Assembly (NCBI GenBank): GCA_964581115.1
Contig: CAZOMY010000016.1
Span: 1 to 64,000 of the forward strand
Direction of reading: 5' to 3'
Source: 2-02-FULL-55-14 sp964581115
GTDB lineage: Bacteria; Bacteroidota; Ignavibacteria; UBA10030
DNA: 64,000 bases
A program made the position numbers and the translations under genes. The notes beneath the pieces were generated by a model. The model saw only the letters and a list, made by a program, of their open reading frames with translations, was not told the DNA's origin and made no database searches. This document shows, piece after piece, positions 1-8,478 of the stretch. Numbering within the stretch: position 1 is the first letter of the stretch; each line of letters starts with the position of its first letter.

Positions 1-71
1 ACAAGCAGCAAAATCAACGCAACTAATGCTGTCTACTTCTATTTGTCACCCAGCCACTACTTTCTACTCAT

Positions 72-1349
72 CTAAGTCCCTGCCGAGTAGTCATCCTGAT
101 ACTTCACCTGCTCCGGCGTCAGCTTGTCGATCGCATAGCCCATCGTCTCCAGCTTGATGCCCGCGATCTCCTGGTCCTGTTCGGCCGGAATGTCGTAGAC
201 CTGGTTCTCGTAGCGCTTCCCCTTCTTGTGCAGCTCGGCCAACCGCAGCTGCGACAGGAACTGGTTCGCGAACGACATGTCCATGACCTCCGAAGGATGT
301 CCCTCGGCGGCGGCAAGGTTCACAAGGCGGCCTTGTGCCAGCACGTAGATGCGTCGTCCGTTCTTCAACATGTATTCTTCATTGTCCTTCCGGACGGTCC
401 GCACACTCTTCTTCAGCTTGTCCAAGTGTCCGAGGTTGATCTCGCAGTCGTAGTGACCGGTGTTGCAGACGATCGCACCGTCCTTCATGACCTTAAAATG
501 CCGGTCGACGATCACGTCCTTGACGCCCGTGGCCGTGATGAAGATGTCGCCGACCTTGGCGGCCTCATCCATCGTCATGACCGTGAAGCCCTCGAGGGTC
601 GCCTTCAGGGCCGCCGTTGGCTTGACCTCGGTGACAATGACATTGGCGCCGAGTCCCTTCGCGCGAAGCGCCACGCCCTTGCCGCAGTGTCCGAAGCCAG
701 CGACGACGACGTTCTTGCCGGCGATCAGCACGCTCGTTGCGCGCAGGATGCCGTCGAGTGTCGATTGTCCCGTGCCGTAGACATTGTCAAAGTCCCATTT
801 CGTCTCGGCGTCGTTGACGGCAATGACCGGATATCGAAGCGCGCCCGCCTTGGCCATGGCCCGCAGGCGATGGACACCCGTCGTCGTCTCCTCCGTTCCG
901 CCGATGATGTGCGGTATCAACTCCTGATGCTTGTTGTGAACGGTGAAGATGAGGTCGGCGCCGTCGTCCAACGTCAGGTTCGGCTTGAACTTGAGCGACT
1001 CCTCGATGCACCAGTAGAACTCCTTCACATTCATGCCGTGCCAGGCGTAGATCGAGATGCCGTCGGCGGCGAGAGCAGCAGCGATATCGTCCTGCGTCGA
1101 GAGCGGATTGCAGCCGCTCCACGATACCTGGGCGCCAGCTTCGACGAACGTCTTGACCAGGACGGCCGTCTCCTTCGTAACGTGCAGGCATCCGGCGATC
1201 CTGTAACCCTTCAGCGGCTTTGTCTTGCGGTACTTCTCTCGCAATGCCATCAGTACCGGCATGCGCGACTCGGCCCACTCGATGCGGAGCTTGCCTTCAG
1301 CGGCGAGCTTGAGATCCTTGACCTTGTAGAGACCCTTCTTTTCGTCCAT
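72..1349 (-). CDS. ahcY: Adenosylhomocysteinase, short form
   Basis: Hydrolyses S-adenosylhomocysteine to adenosine and homocysteine in the cytosol, clearing the product of SAM-dependent methylation. The 425-residue protein shows the family landmarks: HVTKETA near the N-terminus, TVHNKH, and an NAD-binding GFGHCGKG loop in the middle. It is shorter than the roughly 470-residue form common in bacteria and resembles the compact type that lacks the internal insertion. The start is ATG 1349 (MDEKKGLYKV); the open frame extends about 40 codons further upstream, but that part is translated heptamer repeat and has no family similarity. metK lies upstream on the same strand, so two steps of the SAM cycle are neighbours, separated by the IVP gene. 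The function call is firm; the exact start is fairly sure. Confidence 0.95.
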   Translation of the reverse strand: MDEKKGLYKVKDLKLAAEGKLRIEWAESRMPVLMALREKYRKTKPLKGYRIAGCLHVTKETAVLVKTFVEAGAQVSWSGCNPLSTQDDIAAALAADGISIYAWHGMNVKEFYWCIEESLKFKPNLTLDDGADLIFTVHNKHQELIPHIIGGTEETTTGVHRLRAMAKAGALRYPVIAVNDAETKWDFDNVYGTGQSTLDGILRATSVLIAGKNVVVAGFGHCGKGVALRAKGLGANVIVTEVKPTAALKATLEGFTVMTMDEAAKVGDIFITATGVKDVIVDRHFKVMKDGAIVCNTGHYDCEINLGHLDKLKKSVRTVRKDNEEYMLKNGRRIYVLAQGRLVNLAAAEGHPSEVMDMSFANQFLSQLRLAELHKKGKRYENQVYDIPAEQDQEIAGIKLETMGYAIDKLTPEQVKYQDDYSAGT

Positions 1350-1410
1350 AGAGGAAATATCCTGATAAACGGTAAGTGGAAGATCTGTGTAGTACGTTCG
1401 TCGCAGGCAT

Positions 1411-1452
1411 CGGGGATCCGGGACTCGGGATCCGGGATTCGGGACTTGGACC
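1411..1452. repeat. Degenerate heptamer array A1, left of the IVP gene
   Basis: Six consecutive 7-bp units of form YCGGGAY run in unbroken register: CGGGGAT, CCGGGAC, TCGGGAT, CCGGGAT, TCGGGAC, TTGGACC. The array sits between the IVP stop codon and ahcY. On the plus strand it is G-rich, while the array on the other side of the IVP gene is C-rich, so the two arrays face each other as inverted copies. It would lie in the mRNA leader of ahcY if the genes are cotranscribed. Confidence 0.85.
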
Positions 1453-1465
1453 CGTTTCAACTGGA

Positions 1466-1852
1466 TCAAGCGAGGACCAATGCCCTTTTTCTTCGTGAAA
1501 GATATCGGATGTATCCGTTGATCAGTTGTTCGACTCGATCAGCTTGTTGCTTGAGTTCTTGTGCAATTTCTGAGTTGACGTAACCCTCGTCGAGACAGAT
1601 GTTCAGGTCATCTTTGAGCTCAACAACAGAACCACGGGCGATGCGGAAGAACTGTATCGATTCCTGGAAGTGGTACCGTCCGTATCCTTCCGCTATGTTG
1701 TTCGTCATCGAAGTGGCTGCGCGAGTGATCTGGGAGACGAGGTTGAATCGTTCGATGGGCGGAAGCGATCGTGCCAAGGCATACATACGCATCCGAAACG
1801 CCCGTGCTTGCTGGTATACCTCGAGGTCCTCGAGACCCTTGTGACTTGTCAT
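1466..1852 (-). CDS. Four-helix bundle protein, S23/IVP family
   Basis: A 128-residue protein that matches the four-helix-bundle family first seen as ORFs inside 23S rRNA intervening sequences. Visible signs are the N-terminal GLEDLEVYQQAR, the central ITRAATSMTNNIAEGYGR helix and a C-terminal helix ending LINGYIRYL. Members resemble the Avd accessory protein of diversity-generating retroelements, a basic pentamer that binds nucleic acid. No reverse transcriptase is seen nearby. The gene splits ahcY from metK and is bracketed at 1411-1452 and 1888-1950 by heptamer arrays in opposite orientation, which suggests an inserted cassette. No good ribosome binding site is seen before ATG 1852. The family call is firm; the cellular role is unknown. 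Confidence 0.88.
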   Translation of the reverse strand: MTSHKGLEDLEVYQQARAFRMRMYALARSLPPIERFNLVSQITRAATSMTNNIAEGYGRYHFQESIQFFRIARGSVVELKDDLNICLDEGYVNSEIAQELKQQADRVEQLINGYIRYLSRRKRALVLA

Positions 1853-1887
1853 GGCAGTCCCCCCAGACTGTTGCAGCCTTCCCTCAG

Positions 1888-1950
1888 ATCCGTATCCCGT
1901 ATTCCGTCTGCCGTGGTCCTCTTCCCGTATCCCGGCTCCCCACTCCTCTT
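1888..1950. repeat. Degenerate heptamer array A2, right of the IVP gene
   Basis: Nine 7-bp units in continuous register: ATCCGTA, TCCCGTA, TTCCGTC, TGCCGTG, GTCCTCT, TCCCGTA, TCCCGGC, TCCCCAC, TCCTCTT. The last unit runs into the stop codon of metK. The plus strand is C-rich, the inverse of array A1 on the other side of the IVP gene. The best units are TCCCGTA; the rest are diverged copies. Confidence 0.82.
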
Positions 1951-3112
1951 ACCGCACCGCCTTCTTCAACTCCTTCACCAGGTCCACCGCCTCCCACGTG
2001 AACTCCTTTTCCTCGCGGCCGAAATGGCCATAGGCGGCGGTCTTGCGGTAGATCGGGCGGCGCAGGTTCAAGCGCTTGATGATGCCTCCGGGGGTCATGT
2101 CGGCCGGTCCGGCTTCCGCCGTCAGGTCCTTCAGCGCGGCGTCGAGCATGTGGTCTGGCATAATGCCCGTGCCGAAGGTGTGGGCCATGATGGAGACCGG
2201 CTCCTTGACGCCGATGGCATACGCCACTTGGATCTGGCATTCGCTCGCGAGTCCCGCTGCAACGACGTTCTTCGCCAGATGCCGGGCCGCGTAGGCCGCG
2301 CTCCGGTCCACCTTCGTGGGGTCCTTGCCTGAGAAAGCGCCTCCGCCATGCGGAGCCCGACCGCCGTAGGTATCGACGATGATCTTGCGTCCCGTCAGGC
2401 CGCTGTCGCCGTGCGGACCTCCGATGACGAAGCGTCCCGTCGGGTTGACGAAGTATCGGGTCTTGTTGTCGAGCAGCTCCTCGGGGACGACGTGCCTGAT
2501 GACGTGTTCGATGACGTCCCTCTTGATGCGCGCCTGCGTCGTGTTGTCGTCATGTTGCGTTGAGACGACGACCGTGTGAATGCGCACCGGGCGGCCACGC
2601 TCGTACTCCACCGTCACCTGCGATTTTGCGTCCGGTCGGAGGTAGGGCATGTCCTTCGGATGGTGCTTACGGATGGTCGCCAGCCGCTTCACGATGCGGT
2701 GCGCGAGCATGATCGGCAGCGGCATGAGCTCCTTCGTCTCGCGGCAAGCGTATCCGAACATCATGCCCTGATCGCCGGCGCCTCCGGTGTCCACGCCCAT
2801 GGCAATGTCGCCCGACTGCTGATGGATGGAGGAGAGGACGGAGCACGAATCGGCGTCGAACCCGACCCCCGCCTCGGTGTAGCCGATGTCCTTGATGACG
2901 TCACGGACGATCTTCTGGACGTCCACGTAGTGCTTGCGGGTGGTGATCTCGCCACCGACGAGGGCGAGACCGGTGGTCACGAAGGTCTCGCACGCCACGC
3001 GCGCCGTGGGCTCGACCGCGTAAATGTCGTCGAGCACGGCGTCCGAGATCTGGTCGCAGACCTTGTCGGGATGGCCTTCGGAGACGGATTCAGAGGTGAA
3101 GAGGTAGCGCAT
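1949..3112 (-). CDS. metK: S-adenosylmethionine synthetase
   Basis: Makes SAM from methionine and ATP, releasing phosphate and diphosphate; a cytosolic, usually tetrameric enzyme. The 387-residue length is typical. The N-terminus MRYLFTSESVSEGHPDK holds the metal and ATP-binding GHPDK motif. The middle has GAGDQGMMFGYA, and the C-terminal part has GGGAFSGKDPTKVDRS, both signature sequences of the family. The gene lies 24 bases downstream of the nucleotidyltransferase on the same strand and before the IVP gene and ahcY. The start is fixed by family alignment at ATG 3112. No SAM-responsive riboswitch is evident in the short gap. Confidence 0.97.
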   Translation of the reverse strand: MRYLFTSESVSEGHPDKVCDQISDAVLDDIYAVEPTARVACETFVTTGLALVGGEITTRKHYVDVQKIVRDVIKDIGYTEAGVGFDADSCSVLSSIHQQSGDIAMGVDTGGAGDQGMMFGYACRETKELMPLPIMLAHRIVKRLATIRKHHPKDMPYLRPDAKSQVTVEYERGRPVRIHTVVVSTQHDDNTTQARIKRDVIEHVIRHVVPEELLDNKTRYFVNPTGRFVIGGPHGDSGLTGRKIIVDTYGGRAPHGGGAFSGKDPTKVDRSAAYAARHLAKNVVAAGLASECQIQVAYAIGVKEPVSIMAHTFGTGIMPDHMLDAALKDLTAEAGPADMTPGGIIKRLNLRRPIYRKTAAYGHFGREEKEFTWEAVDLVKELKKAVR

Positions 3113-3136
3113 GCAATGATCCCTGGTGATGGATGT

Positions 3137-4111
3137 TCAGGAGAAGAGCAATTCGGAGGAGTCGCCAATGTTGATCTGCTTGAAGTTGCCGCGCACGTGG
3201 GCATTGCTGCCCACGATGGAATTGCGCAACAGCGCGTCCTGCAGCTCGGCCCCTTCGGAGATGATTGAATTGACCACGACGGAGTTCTCGACGACAGCGC
3301 CTGCCGCGACGGTCGTGTAGGGCCCGATGATGGAATTCTCCACCCGGGCATCCGGCGAGATGAACGCCGGGGGCCGGATGACGACACCCTGACGCGGAGC
3401 GGGCTCCGGATACGTGCTCAGAAGATGCTGATTCGTCGAGAGGAGGGTCTCTGGTTTGCCGCAGTCATACCAGCCGTCCACGTCGAAGGTCTGCATCCGC
3501 TCGCCACGCTCGATCATCATCTGGAGCGCGTCGGTGAGCTGGAATTCCCCTTTGGTGCGGGCATTTGCCTTGATCATTTCCTTCAGGCAGTCGATGAGCA
3601 GCTGCGGCTGCTGTATATAATAGAGGCCGACGACCGCCAGGTTGCTGCGAGGCTGCTCGGGCTTCTCGACGAGCCGGGTGATGAACCCGTTCTCCGTTTC
3701 GGCGACGCCGAATCGGCGCGGGTCTTCAACGCGTTTCACGCCCAGCTTTGTTCCGCTCCCGGTTGTCATGGCCGAGAGATCGACGTCGAAGATCGTATCG
3801 CCCAAGATGATCAGGATCGGGTTGCGCGAAATGGTGTGCCTCGACAGGTAGATCGCGTGCCCGAGACCGAGCCGTTCCTCCTGCTCGACGAAGTCGACCT
3901 TGATGGAGTAATGCTCGAGGACATAGTCCTTGATCATCTCCCCCAGGTACCCGATGACGATGGTCGCCTCTGAAAAGCCGGCCTGGATCACCTTGTCCAG
4001 GATATGGCCGATGATCGGCTTGCCGGCAACGTTCAGGAGCACCTTGGGGACGGTGTAGGTGTGGGGACGCAGTCGGCTGCCGACGCCGGCAACAGGAATG
4101 ATCGCGCGCAT
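3137..4111 (-). CDS. Sugar-phosphate nucleotidyltransferase
   Basis: A 324-residue nucleotidyltransferase that should join a nucleoside triphosphate to a sugar 1-phosphate to make an NDP-sugar for cell-surface glycans. The N-terminus MRAIIPVAGVGSRLRPHT is the G-x-G-x-R-L nucleotide loop, followed by PKVLLNVAGKPIIGH. A catalytic LGDTIFDVDLS segment and FQLTDALQ follow. From about residue 230 there is a run of hexapeptide-like repeats with residues such as ARVENSIIGPY and AVVENSVV, indicating a left-handed beta-helix tail. The substrate sugar cannot be read from sequence. ATG 4111 is preferred; ATG 4129 is in frame but would lie only about 3 bases from the predicted transcription start. Confidence 0.88.
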   Translation of the reverse strand: MRAIIPVAGVGSRLRPHTYTVPKVLLNVAGKPIIGHILDKVIQAGFSEATIVIGYLGEMIKDYVLEHYSIKVDFVEQEERLGLGHAIYLSRHTISRNPILIILGDTIFDVDLSAMTTGSGTKLGVKRVEDPRRFGVAETENGFITRLVEKPEQPRSNLAVVGLYYIQQPQLLIDCLKEMIKANARTKGEFQLTDALQMMIERGERMQTFDVDGWYDCGKPETLLSTNQHLLSTYPEPAPRQGVVIRPPAFISPDARVENSIIGPYTTVAAGAVVENSVVVNSIISEGAELQDALLRNSIVGSNAHVRGNFKQINIGDSSELLFS

Positions 4112-4137
4112 GGGTCGTTCGGTCTGCATGAGAATAA

Positions 4138-4168
4138 GAAATTTACGAAACAACCGGACCAGACACAA
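4138..4168 (-). promoter_or_regulatory. Predicted promoter for the nucleotidyltransferase-metK run
   Basis: On the minus strand TTGTGT (4168-4163) is separated by exactly 17 bases from TAAATT (4145-4140), continuing TC, so the core reads TTG-N20-TAAATTTC. This matches the TTG-N20-TAnnTT form found at other gene starts in this window. Transcription would start near 4133, giving a leader of about 22 bases to ATG 4111. Confidence 0.6.
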
Positions 4169-4206
4169 AGACAGCGACGCGAAAACCCTTCGGCATGCGG
4201 CGTTCC

Positions 4207-4235
4207 TTGCAACTGCCGATAGGGTTGTGTATGTT
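4207..4235 (+). promoter_or_regulatory. Predicted promoter for the isoprenoid/PTS run
   Basis: TTGCAA (4207-4212), a 17-base spacer and TATGTT (4230-4235). It has the same TTG-N20-TAnnTT layout as the divergent promoter at 4138-4168. The in-frame ATG at 4231 lies inside the -10 element and so cannot be the start; this supports ATG 4258 for the isomerase. Confidence 0.55.
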
Positions 4236-4257
4236 GACGTACATCTCTCCTTGCGCC

Positions 4258-5301
4258 ATGTCGCCACCGCGGACGTCCTCCCGCAAACAACAGCACGTTG
4301 AGATCGTTCTCGCGAAGGACGTCGCCTTCCGCGCCAAGACGTCCGGGTTCGAACGGTGGGATCTCGTGCATGCTGCCCTGCCCGAGCTCGACCTCGATGA
4401 GGTGGACCCCGCCACGACCTTTCTTGGTAAGCCGCTCCGGCTTCCGTTGCTTGTCACCGGCATGACCGGCGGCTATGCCGGGGCCGAGCGGATCAACCGC
4501 GACCTGGCGGCCGTCTGCGCCCAGCGCGGAATGGCGATGGGCGTCGGAAGCCAGCGGCAGGCGATGGAAGATGCCCGATTTCGAAGGTCCTACAGCGTGG
4601 TTCGTGAGGCGGCTCCCGGCATTCCGGTCGTCGGCAATATCGGCGCGGCGGAGGTGGCCTATCTGCAGGATGTTCGCCCGATCCGTCGGCTGGTGGACCT
4701 CATCCGCGCCGACGCCTTGGCGGTGCATCTCAACGCGCTCCAGGAGTTCCTTCAACCGGAAGGGACGCCGAAGTTCGCGGGCGTTCTCAACGGGATCGAG
4801 CGTCTGGTCAAGGAGCTTGGCGTGCCCGTGGTCGTCAAAGAGATCGGTTGCGGGATCTCCGCCGACGTGATGCGCCGCCTGTTGGACGTCGGCGTTCGGA
4901 TCGTCGACGTCGCAGGAGCCGGCGGCACGAGTTGGGCGGGGGTCGAGGTGCTGCGGCACGCCGAGCGTGATCGCGACCCGCTTTCGGTGTTCTGGGACTG
5001 GGGCATCCCGACGTCCGACGCCGTCCGGCAGTGTGCCGCGTTGCGCACCGAGCAACGGCCCTTCACGTTGATCGCATCCGGGGGCATTCAAAGCGGACTC
5101 GATATGGCCAAAGCGATCGCGCTCGGCGCCGACCTCACCGGCGCGGCCCGCCCATTCCTGCAGGCGCTGCGTGCCGGCGGACGGAAGGGATTGAACCGGT
5201 TGCTGGACGGCTGGGAGCTCCAGTTCCGCGGAGCGATGTTCCTGACGGGCTCCCGCACGCTGGACGATCTTCGCCGGCAGACGCTGATGTTGCGACATTA
5301 A
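4258..5301 (+). CDS. fni: Type 2 isopentenyl-diphosphate isomerase
   Basis: Interconverts isopentenyl and dimethylallyl diphosphate using reduced FMN and Mg2+, feeding isoprenoid synthesis. The 347-residue protein shows the type 2 family pattern: N-terminal RKQQHVEI, then PLLVTGMTGG, GVGSQRQAM, PVVGNIGAAEV, HLNALQEFLQPEG, VVKEIGCGIS and the phosphate-binding GGTSWAGVE, with IASGGIQSG near the C-terminus. It is unrelated to the Nudix type 1 enzyme. The next gene, a polyprenyl diphosphate synthase 30 bases downstream, uses its product. The start is chosen by family alignment and by the promoter position. Confidence 0.95.
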   Translation: MSPPRTSSRKQQHVEIVLAKDVAFRAKTSGFERWDLVHAALPELDLDEVDPATTFLGKPLRLPLLVTGMTGGYAGAERINRDLAAVCAQRGMAMGVGSQRQAMEDARFRRSYSVVREAAPGIPVVGNIGAAEVAYLQDVRPIRRLVDLIRADALAVHLNALQEFLQPEGTPKFAGVLNGIERLVKELGVPVVVKEIGCGISADVMRRLLDVGVRIVDVAGAGGTSWAGVEVLRHAERDRDPLSVFWDWGIPTSDAVRQCAALRTEQRPFTLIASGGIQSGLDMAKAIALGADLTGAARPFLQALRAGGRKGLNRLLDGWELQFRGAMFLTGSRTLDDLRRQTLMLRH

Positions 5302-5331
5302 GCACCCGCATTCCGCAACAACGTTCCGACC

Positions 5332-6324
5332 ATGGTCCCGGTTCAACAATTCTTCGTTCGCCGCTACGCCGCCTATCGCCGGCGAGTCGAACACTCCTTG
5401 CGCTCGCTCGTCCGGACGCCAGTGCCGGCCACCCTCTACGACCCCGCCCGGTATGTGCTCGAAGGAGGCGGAAAGCGGGTGCGATCGGTGCTGCTGCTGG
5501 CCGCATGCCGTGGCGTGGGAGGCTCGACCTCCGATGCGCTTCCGGCCAGTGTCGCGATCGAGGTGCTCCACAACTTCACGCTGGTGCACGATGACATCAT
5601 GGACCACGCGTCGACGCGGCGCGGCCGGCCGACGGTCCACCGGCGCTGGGACGAGAACATCGCCATTCTGGCCGGCGACGCGATGGTGGCGATGGCGTAC
5701 GAAGCCCTGACTCGAACGCCGGGCCGACGGGTGCGCGAAGCGGTGCGTCTCTTCACGGAAGGTCTGCTCGTCGTGTGCGAGGGGCAGGCCTATGACAAGG
5801 AATTCGAAACGCGGCGGCGCGTAACGTTGCGGGACTACCTTCGGATGATCGATCGCAAGACGGGCCGCCTCATTGCCGTTGCGGCGGAGTTGGGAGGCAT
5901 CATCGGCGGGGCCACGGCGCGCCAACGGCGGGCCTTGCGCACGTACGGCTCCCTGGTCGGCCGCGCGTTCCAGATCCAGGACGACGTACTCGACATCATG
6001 GCCGATGAGGCGGAGTTCGGCAAGCGCATCGGCGGCGACCTGGTTGAAGGGAAAAAGACGTTCCTGTTGCTGCGTGCATTGGAGAAGGCGCGCGGTCGCG
6101 ACCGCCGGGAACTCCTGCGCGTCGTCCGCAAGGAGCGGGTGAGATTCTCCGAGGCCCCGGCCTTTCGCGAGATCTTCCGGCGGACGGGGGCGCTCGACGA
6201 CGCCCGCCGTCGCATCGACCGGGACATTCGAACGGCCCAACGCTCGCTCCTGGAGCTTCCGGCCTCGCCGGACCGCGACATGCTCATATGGTTTGCGGAT
6301 CTGATCCGGGTGAGGACGTTCTAG
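5332..6324 (+). CDS. Polyprenyl diphosphate synthase
   Basis: Condenses isopentenyl diphosphate with an allylic diphosphate to build prenyl chains for quinones, carotenoids or undecaprenyl carriers. The 330-residue protein has the GGGKRVRS substrate loop, the first aspartate-rich motif in LVHDDIMDHASTRRG (DDxxD), and the second in FQIQDDVLDIMAD. GDLVEGKKT is the expected downstream lysine motif. Chain length depends on bulky residues just before the first DDxxD, and I cannot assign it with confidence from sequence alone; farnesyl, geranylgeranyl or longer products are possible. It directly follows the type 2 isomerase. Confidence 0.92.
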   Translation: MVPVQQFFVRRYAAYRRRVEHSLRSLVRTPVPATLYDPARYVLEGGGKRVRSVLLLAACRGVGGSTSDALPASVAIEVLHNFTLVHDDIMDHASTRRGRPTVHRRWDENIAILAGDAMVAMAYEALTRTPGRRVREAVRLFTEGLLVVCEGQAYDKEFETRRRVTLRDYLRMIDRKTGRLIAVAAELGGIIGGATARQRRALRTYGSLVGRAFQIQDDVLDIMADEAEFGKRIGGDLVEGKKTFLLLRALEKARGRDRRELLRVVRKERVRFSEAPAFREIFRRTGALDDARRRIDRDIRTAQRSLLELPASPDRDMLIWFADLIRVRTF

Positions 6325-6418
6325 TGATGCACTCGAGTTTCGAACTCCTCGCTACCTTCTTAACGTTCGAGATCTGGTCGCCGCGTTCGCTGCGCGAACT
6401 CGGTTTCGGAAAGTACTC

Positions 6419-6691
6419 ATGATCGAACGTGAAGTGACGATCCGCAACCGTGCCGGCCTGCACACCCGCCCGGCCGCCGCGCTGGTGAAGTTGGCCGCCA
6501 AGTTCCGGTCCGAATTCCTGATCGAAAAGGACGGCCTGGAGATCAACGGAAAGAGCATCATTGGCGTCATGACCCTGGCCGCTGAGCAGGGATCCACGCT
6601 GAGGCTCCAATTCGTCGGCGACGACGAGCAGGAGATGTGCGCCGCCATCGTGGACCTATTCGATCGCGGTTTTGACGAAGCTGTGTCCTGA
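6419..6691 (+). CDS. ptsH: Phosphocarrier protein HPr
   Basis: Small 90-residue phosphocarrier of the phosphotransferase system. The active-site histidine is His15 in RAGLHTRPA. Ser46 in NGKSIIGVM is the position that HPr kinase/phosphorylase modifies in organisms with that regulator. Enzyme I follows two bases downstream, so phosphate should pass from PEP through PtsI to this protein. No sugar-specific EII gene is seen in the window, so the pair may serve regulation or a transporter encoded elsewhere. The preceding 94 bases contain no promoter of the form seen elsewhere in the window, so cotranscription from the isoprenoid genes is possible. Confidence 0.96.
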   Translation: MIEREVTIRNRAGLHTRPAAALVKLAAKFRSEFLIEKDGLEINGKSIIGVMTLAAEQGSTLRLQFVGDDEQEMCAAIVDLFDRGFDEAVS

Positions 6692-6693
6692 CC

Positions 6694-8478
6694 ATGCCGA
6701 CCTCTGCACCAACGACCGAGATCGTTCTGAAAGGGATCCCCGCCGCCCCGGGCATTGCTTTGGGACCGCTGTATCTCTTCCGGCGCATCGAGCAAACGGT
6801 GGTAGAGCGACGCATCGCGCCGGCCGACGTCGACGCGGAGCTTCTGCGTCTCGAAGGCGCGATCGAACGGTCCAAGAAAGAGCTGGCCAAGATCCTGGCG
6901 TTCGCCGAGCAGAAGCTCGGACCGTCGCAGGCGAAGATCTTCGAGGCCCAGCTGCTGATCCTCGAGGACGTGGTGCTGTTCGAGTCGGTCTTCAAGCGGG
7001 TCCGGTACGAACGGAAGAACGCCGAGTTCCTCGTTCACGAGGAGATGGAGAAGTACCACCGGCTCATGGCCAACGCACGCGACGAATACACGCGCGAGCG
7101 GGCGATGGACCTCGAAGAAGTGCGCAACCGGCTGATCAGGAACCTGCAGGAACAGAAGCTCGTGTCGCGCCTCGAAGGCGCGCACATCATCGCCGCGCAC
7201 CAGCTTGGCGCGGCCGATGCGATGATCCTCAGCCGGAACAACGTGCTGGCATACGTCACGGAGATCGGCGGCGCCACGTCGCACATGGCGCTGCTCGCCC
7301 GCGCGCTCCAGATCCCCACCGTCGTCGGCGTTCACGACCTGTTGCAGCAGGTGAGCTCCGGCGCGCCGGCCATCGTCGATGGGTTCCGCGGTGAGGTCGT
7401 GATCCATCCGACACCCGCGACGATCGAATCGTGCGAGTGCCGCAAGAAGGAGATGACGCAGTTCGAGCAGACGCTGGCCGAACTGCGCGACCTTCCTGCC
7501 GAGACGCTCGACGGGCATCGCGTGACGCTCGCGGCCAACGTCGAACTCTCCGAAGAGCTGCCGTTCATCCACCGCCAGGGTGCGGAGGGGATCGGCCTGT
7601 ACCGGACGGAAACGCTGCTGATCGGCAAAGAGGTGTTCCCGACGGAAGAGCAGCAGTTCCGACAGTACGACCTGATTGCCGGCTCGATGGCCCCGCGCCA
7701 AGTGATCATCCGCACGTTCGATATCGGCGGGGACAAGTTGATGACCCAGCAGACAAAGGAGCAGAATCCGTTCCTCGGCTGGCGCGGCATCCGCATCATG
7801 CTCGACAAGCCGCAGGTCTTTCTCGATCAGCTGCGCGCCGTCTTGCGGGCGAGCGTACGCAAGAATGTGGCCATCATGTTCCCCATGGTCTCGAACATCA
7901 AGGAGGTCCGGCTGGCGAAGCAACTCCTCGACCAGGCCAAGGATGAGTTGCGCAGCCGCGGGCACGCCTTCGACGAACAGATCCCCGTGGGCGTGATGGT
8001 CGAAGTGCCGGCCGCGGCCATCATCGCCGGCGACCTGGCGCGTGAAGTGACCTTCCTCAGCATCGGCACGAACGACCTCATCCAGTATCTGCTCGCCGTC
8101 GACCGGGGAAACGACGTCGTCTCCGACCTGTACCAGGAGTTCCATCCCGCCGTCGTCCGTTTCCTGCGACGGATCATCGAGCGGGGCAAGGATGGCGGCG
8201 CCTGGGTGGGCATGTGCGGTGAGATGGCCGGCGATCCGTTGGCCACGGTGCTGCTCCTCGGGCTGGGTCTCGACGAGTTCAGCGTCGCTCCGACGATCCT
8301 TCCCGAGATCAAAAAGATCATCCGGTCGGTCCGGCTTTCCGACGCGAAACGGCTTGCGGACCATGTGCTGTCGCTTGACACCGAGGACGCCATCCGCGCG
8401 GCCGTGGCCGACCACATGCGCAAGACATTCCCCGAGATCCCCATCAACCTCCCGAAAAACGACGAGGCACGACCATGA
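6694..8478 (+). CDS. ptsI: Phosphoenolpyruvate-protein phosphotransferase (PTS enzyme I)
   Basis: Takes phosphate from PEP and gives it to HPr. The 594-residue length is normal. Domain order is an N-terminal HPr-binding and swivelling region, the active-site His197 in GGATSHMALLARALQIPTVVG, then a PEP-binding TIM barrel with GIGLYRTE, TFDIGGDK, FLGWRGIR and the cysteine motif GMCGEMAGD. All motifs expected for an active enzyme are present. The stop overlaps the next start by four bases (ATGA), so the sugar isomerase downstream is likely translationally coupled. Confidence 0.97.
   Translation: MPTSAPTTEIVLKGIPAAPGIALGPLYLFRRIEQTVVERRIAPADVDAELLRLEGAIERSKKELAKILAFAEQKLGPSQAKIFEAQLLILEDVVLFESVFKRVRYERKNAEFLVHEEMEKYHRLMANARDEYTRERAMDLEEVRNRLIRNLQEQKLVSRLEGAHIIAAHQLGAADAMILSRNNVLAYVTEIGGATSHMALLARALQIPTVVGVHDLLQQVSSGAPAIVDGFRGEVVIHPTPATIESCECRKKEMTQFEQTLAELRDLPAETLDGHRVTLAANVELSEELPFIHRQGAEGIGLYRTETLLIGKEVFPTEEQQFRQYDLIAGSMAPRQVIIRTFDIGGDKLMTQQTKEQNPFLGWRGIRIMLDKPQVFLDQLRAVLRASVRKNVAIMFPMVSNIKEVRLAKQLLDQAKDELRSRGHAFDEQIPVGVMVEVPAAAIIAGDLAREVTFLSIGTNDLIQYLLAVDRGNDVVSDLYQEFHPAVVRFLRRIIERGKDGGAWVGMCGEMAGDPLATVLLLGLGLDEFSVAPTILPEIKKIIRSVRLSDAKRLADHVLSLDTEDAIRAAVADHMRKTFPEIPINLPKNDEARP

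Noticed and set aside
228..1583. Long plus-strand open frame opposite ahcY
   Set aside because: It is a shadow of the ahcY coding strand in GC-rich DNA; the translation has no domain features and the minus-strand gene is certain.
1466..1852. Diversity-generating retroelement based on the Avd-like protein
   Set aside because: No reverse transcriptase and no template/variable repeat pair is seen in the window; only the four-helix protein is present.
1881..1950. CRISPR array
   Set aside because: Units are 7 bp with no spacers of constant length, and no cas gene is nearby.
3113..3136. SAM or SAH riboswitch near metK or ahcY
   Set aside because: The metK gap is 24 bases and the ahcY leader is filled by the heptamer array; neither shows a fold I can recognise as a riboswitch.
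4033..6240. A 735-codon minus-strand open frame opposite the isomerase and prenyl synthase genes
   Set aside because: Both plus-strand genes have full sets of catalytic motifs; the antisense frame has none.
6325..6418. Promoter for ptsH at TACCTTCT (6353-6360)
   Set aside because: There is no TTG at the right distance upstream, so the match is only half of the element.
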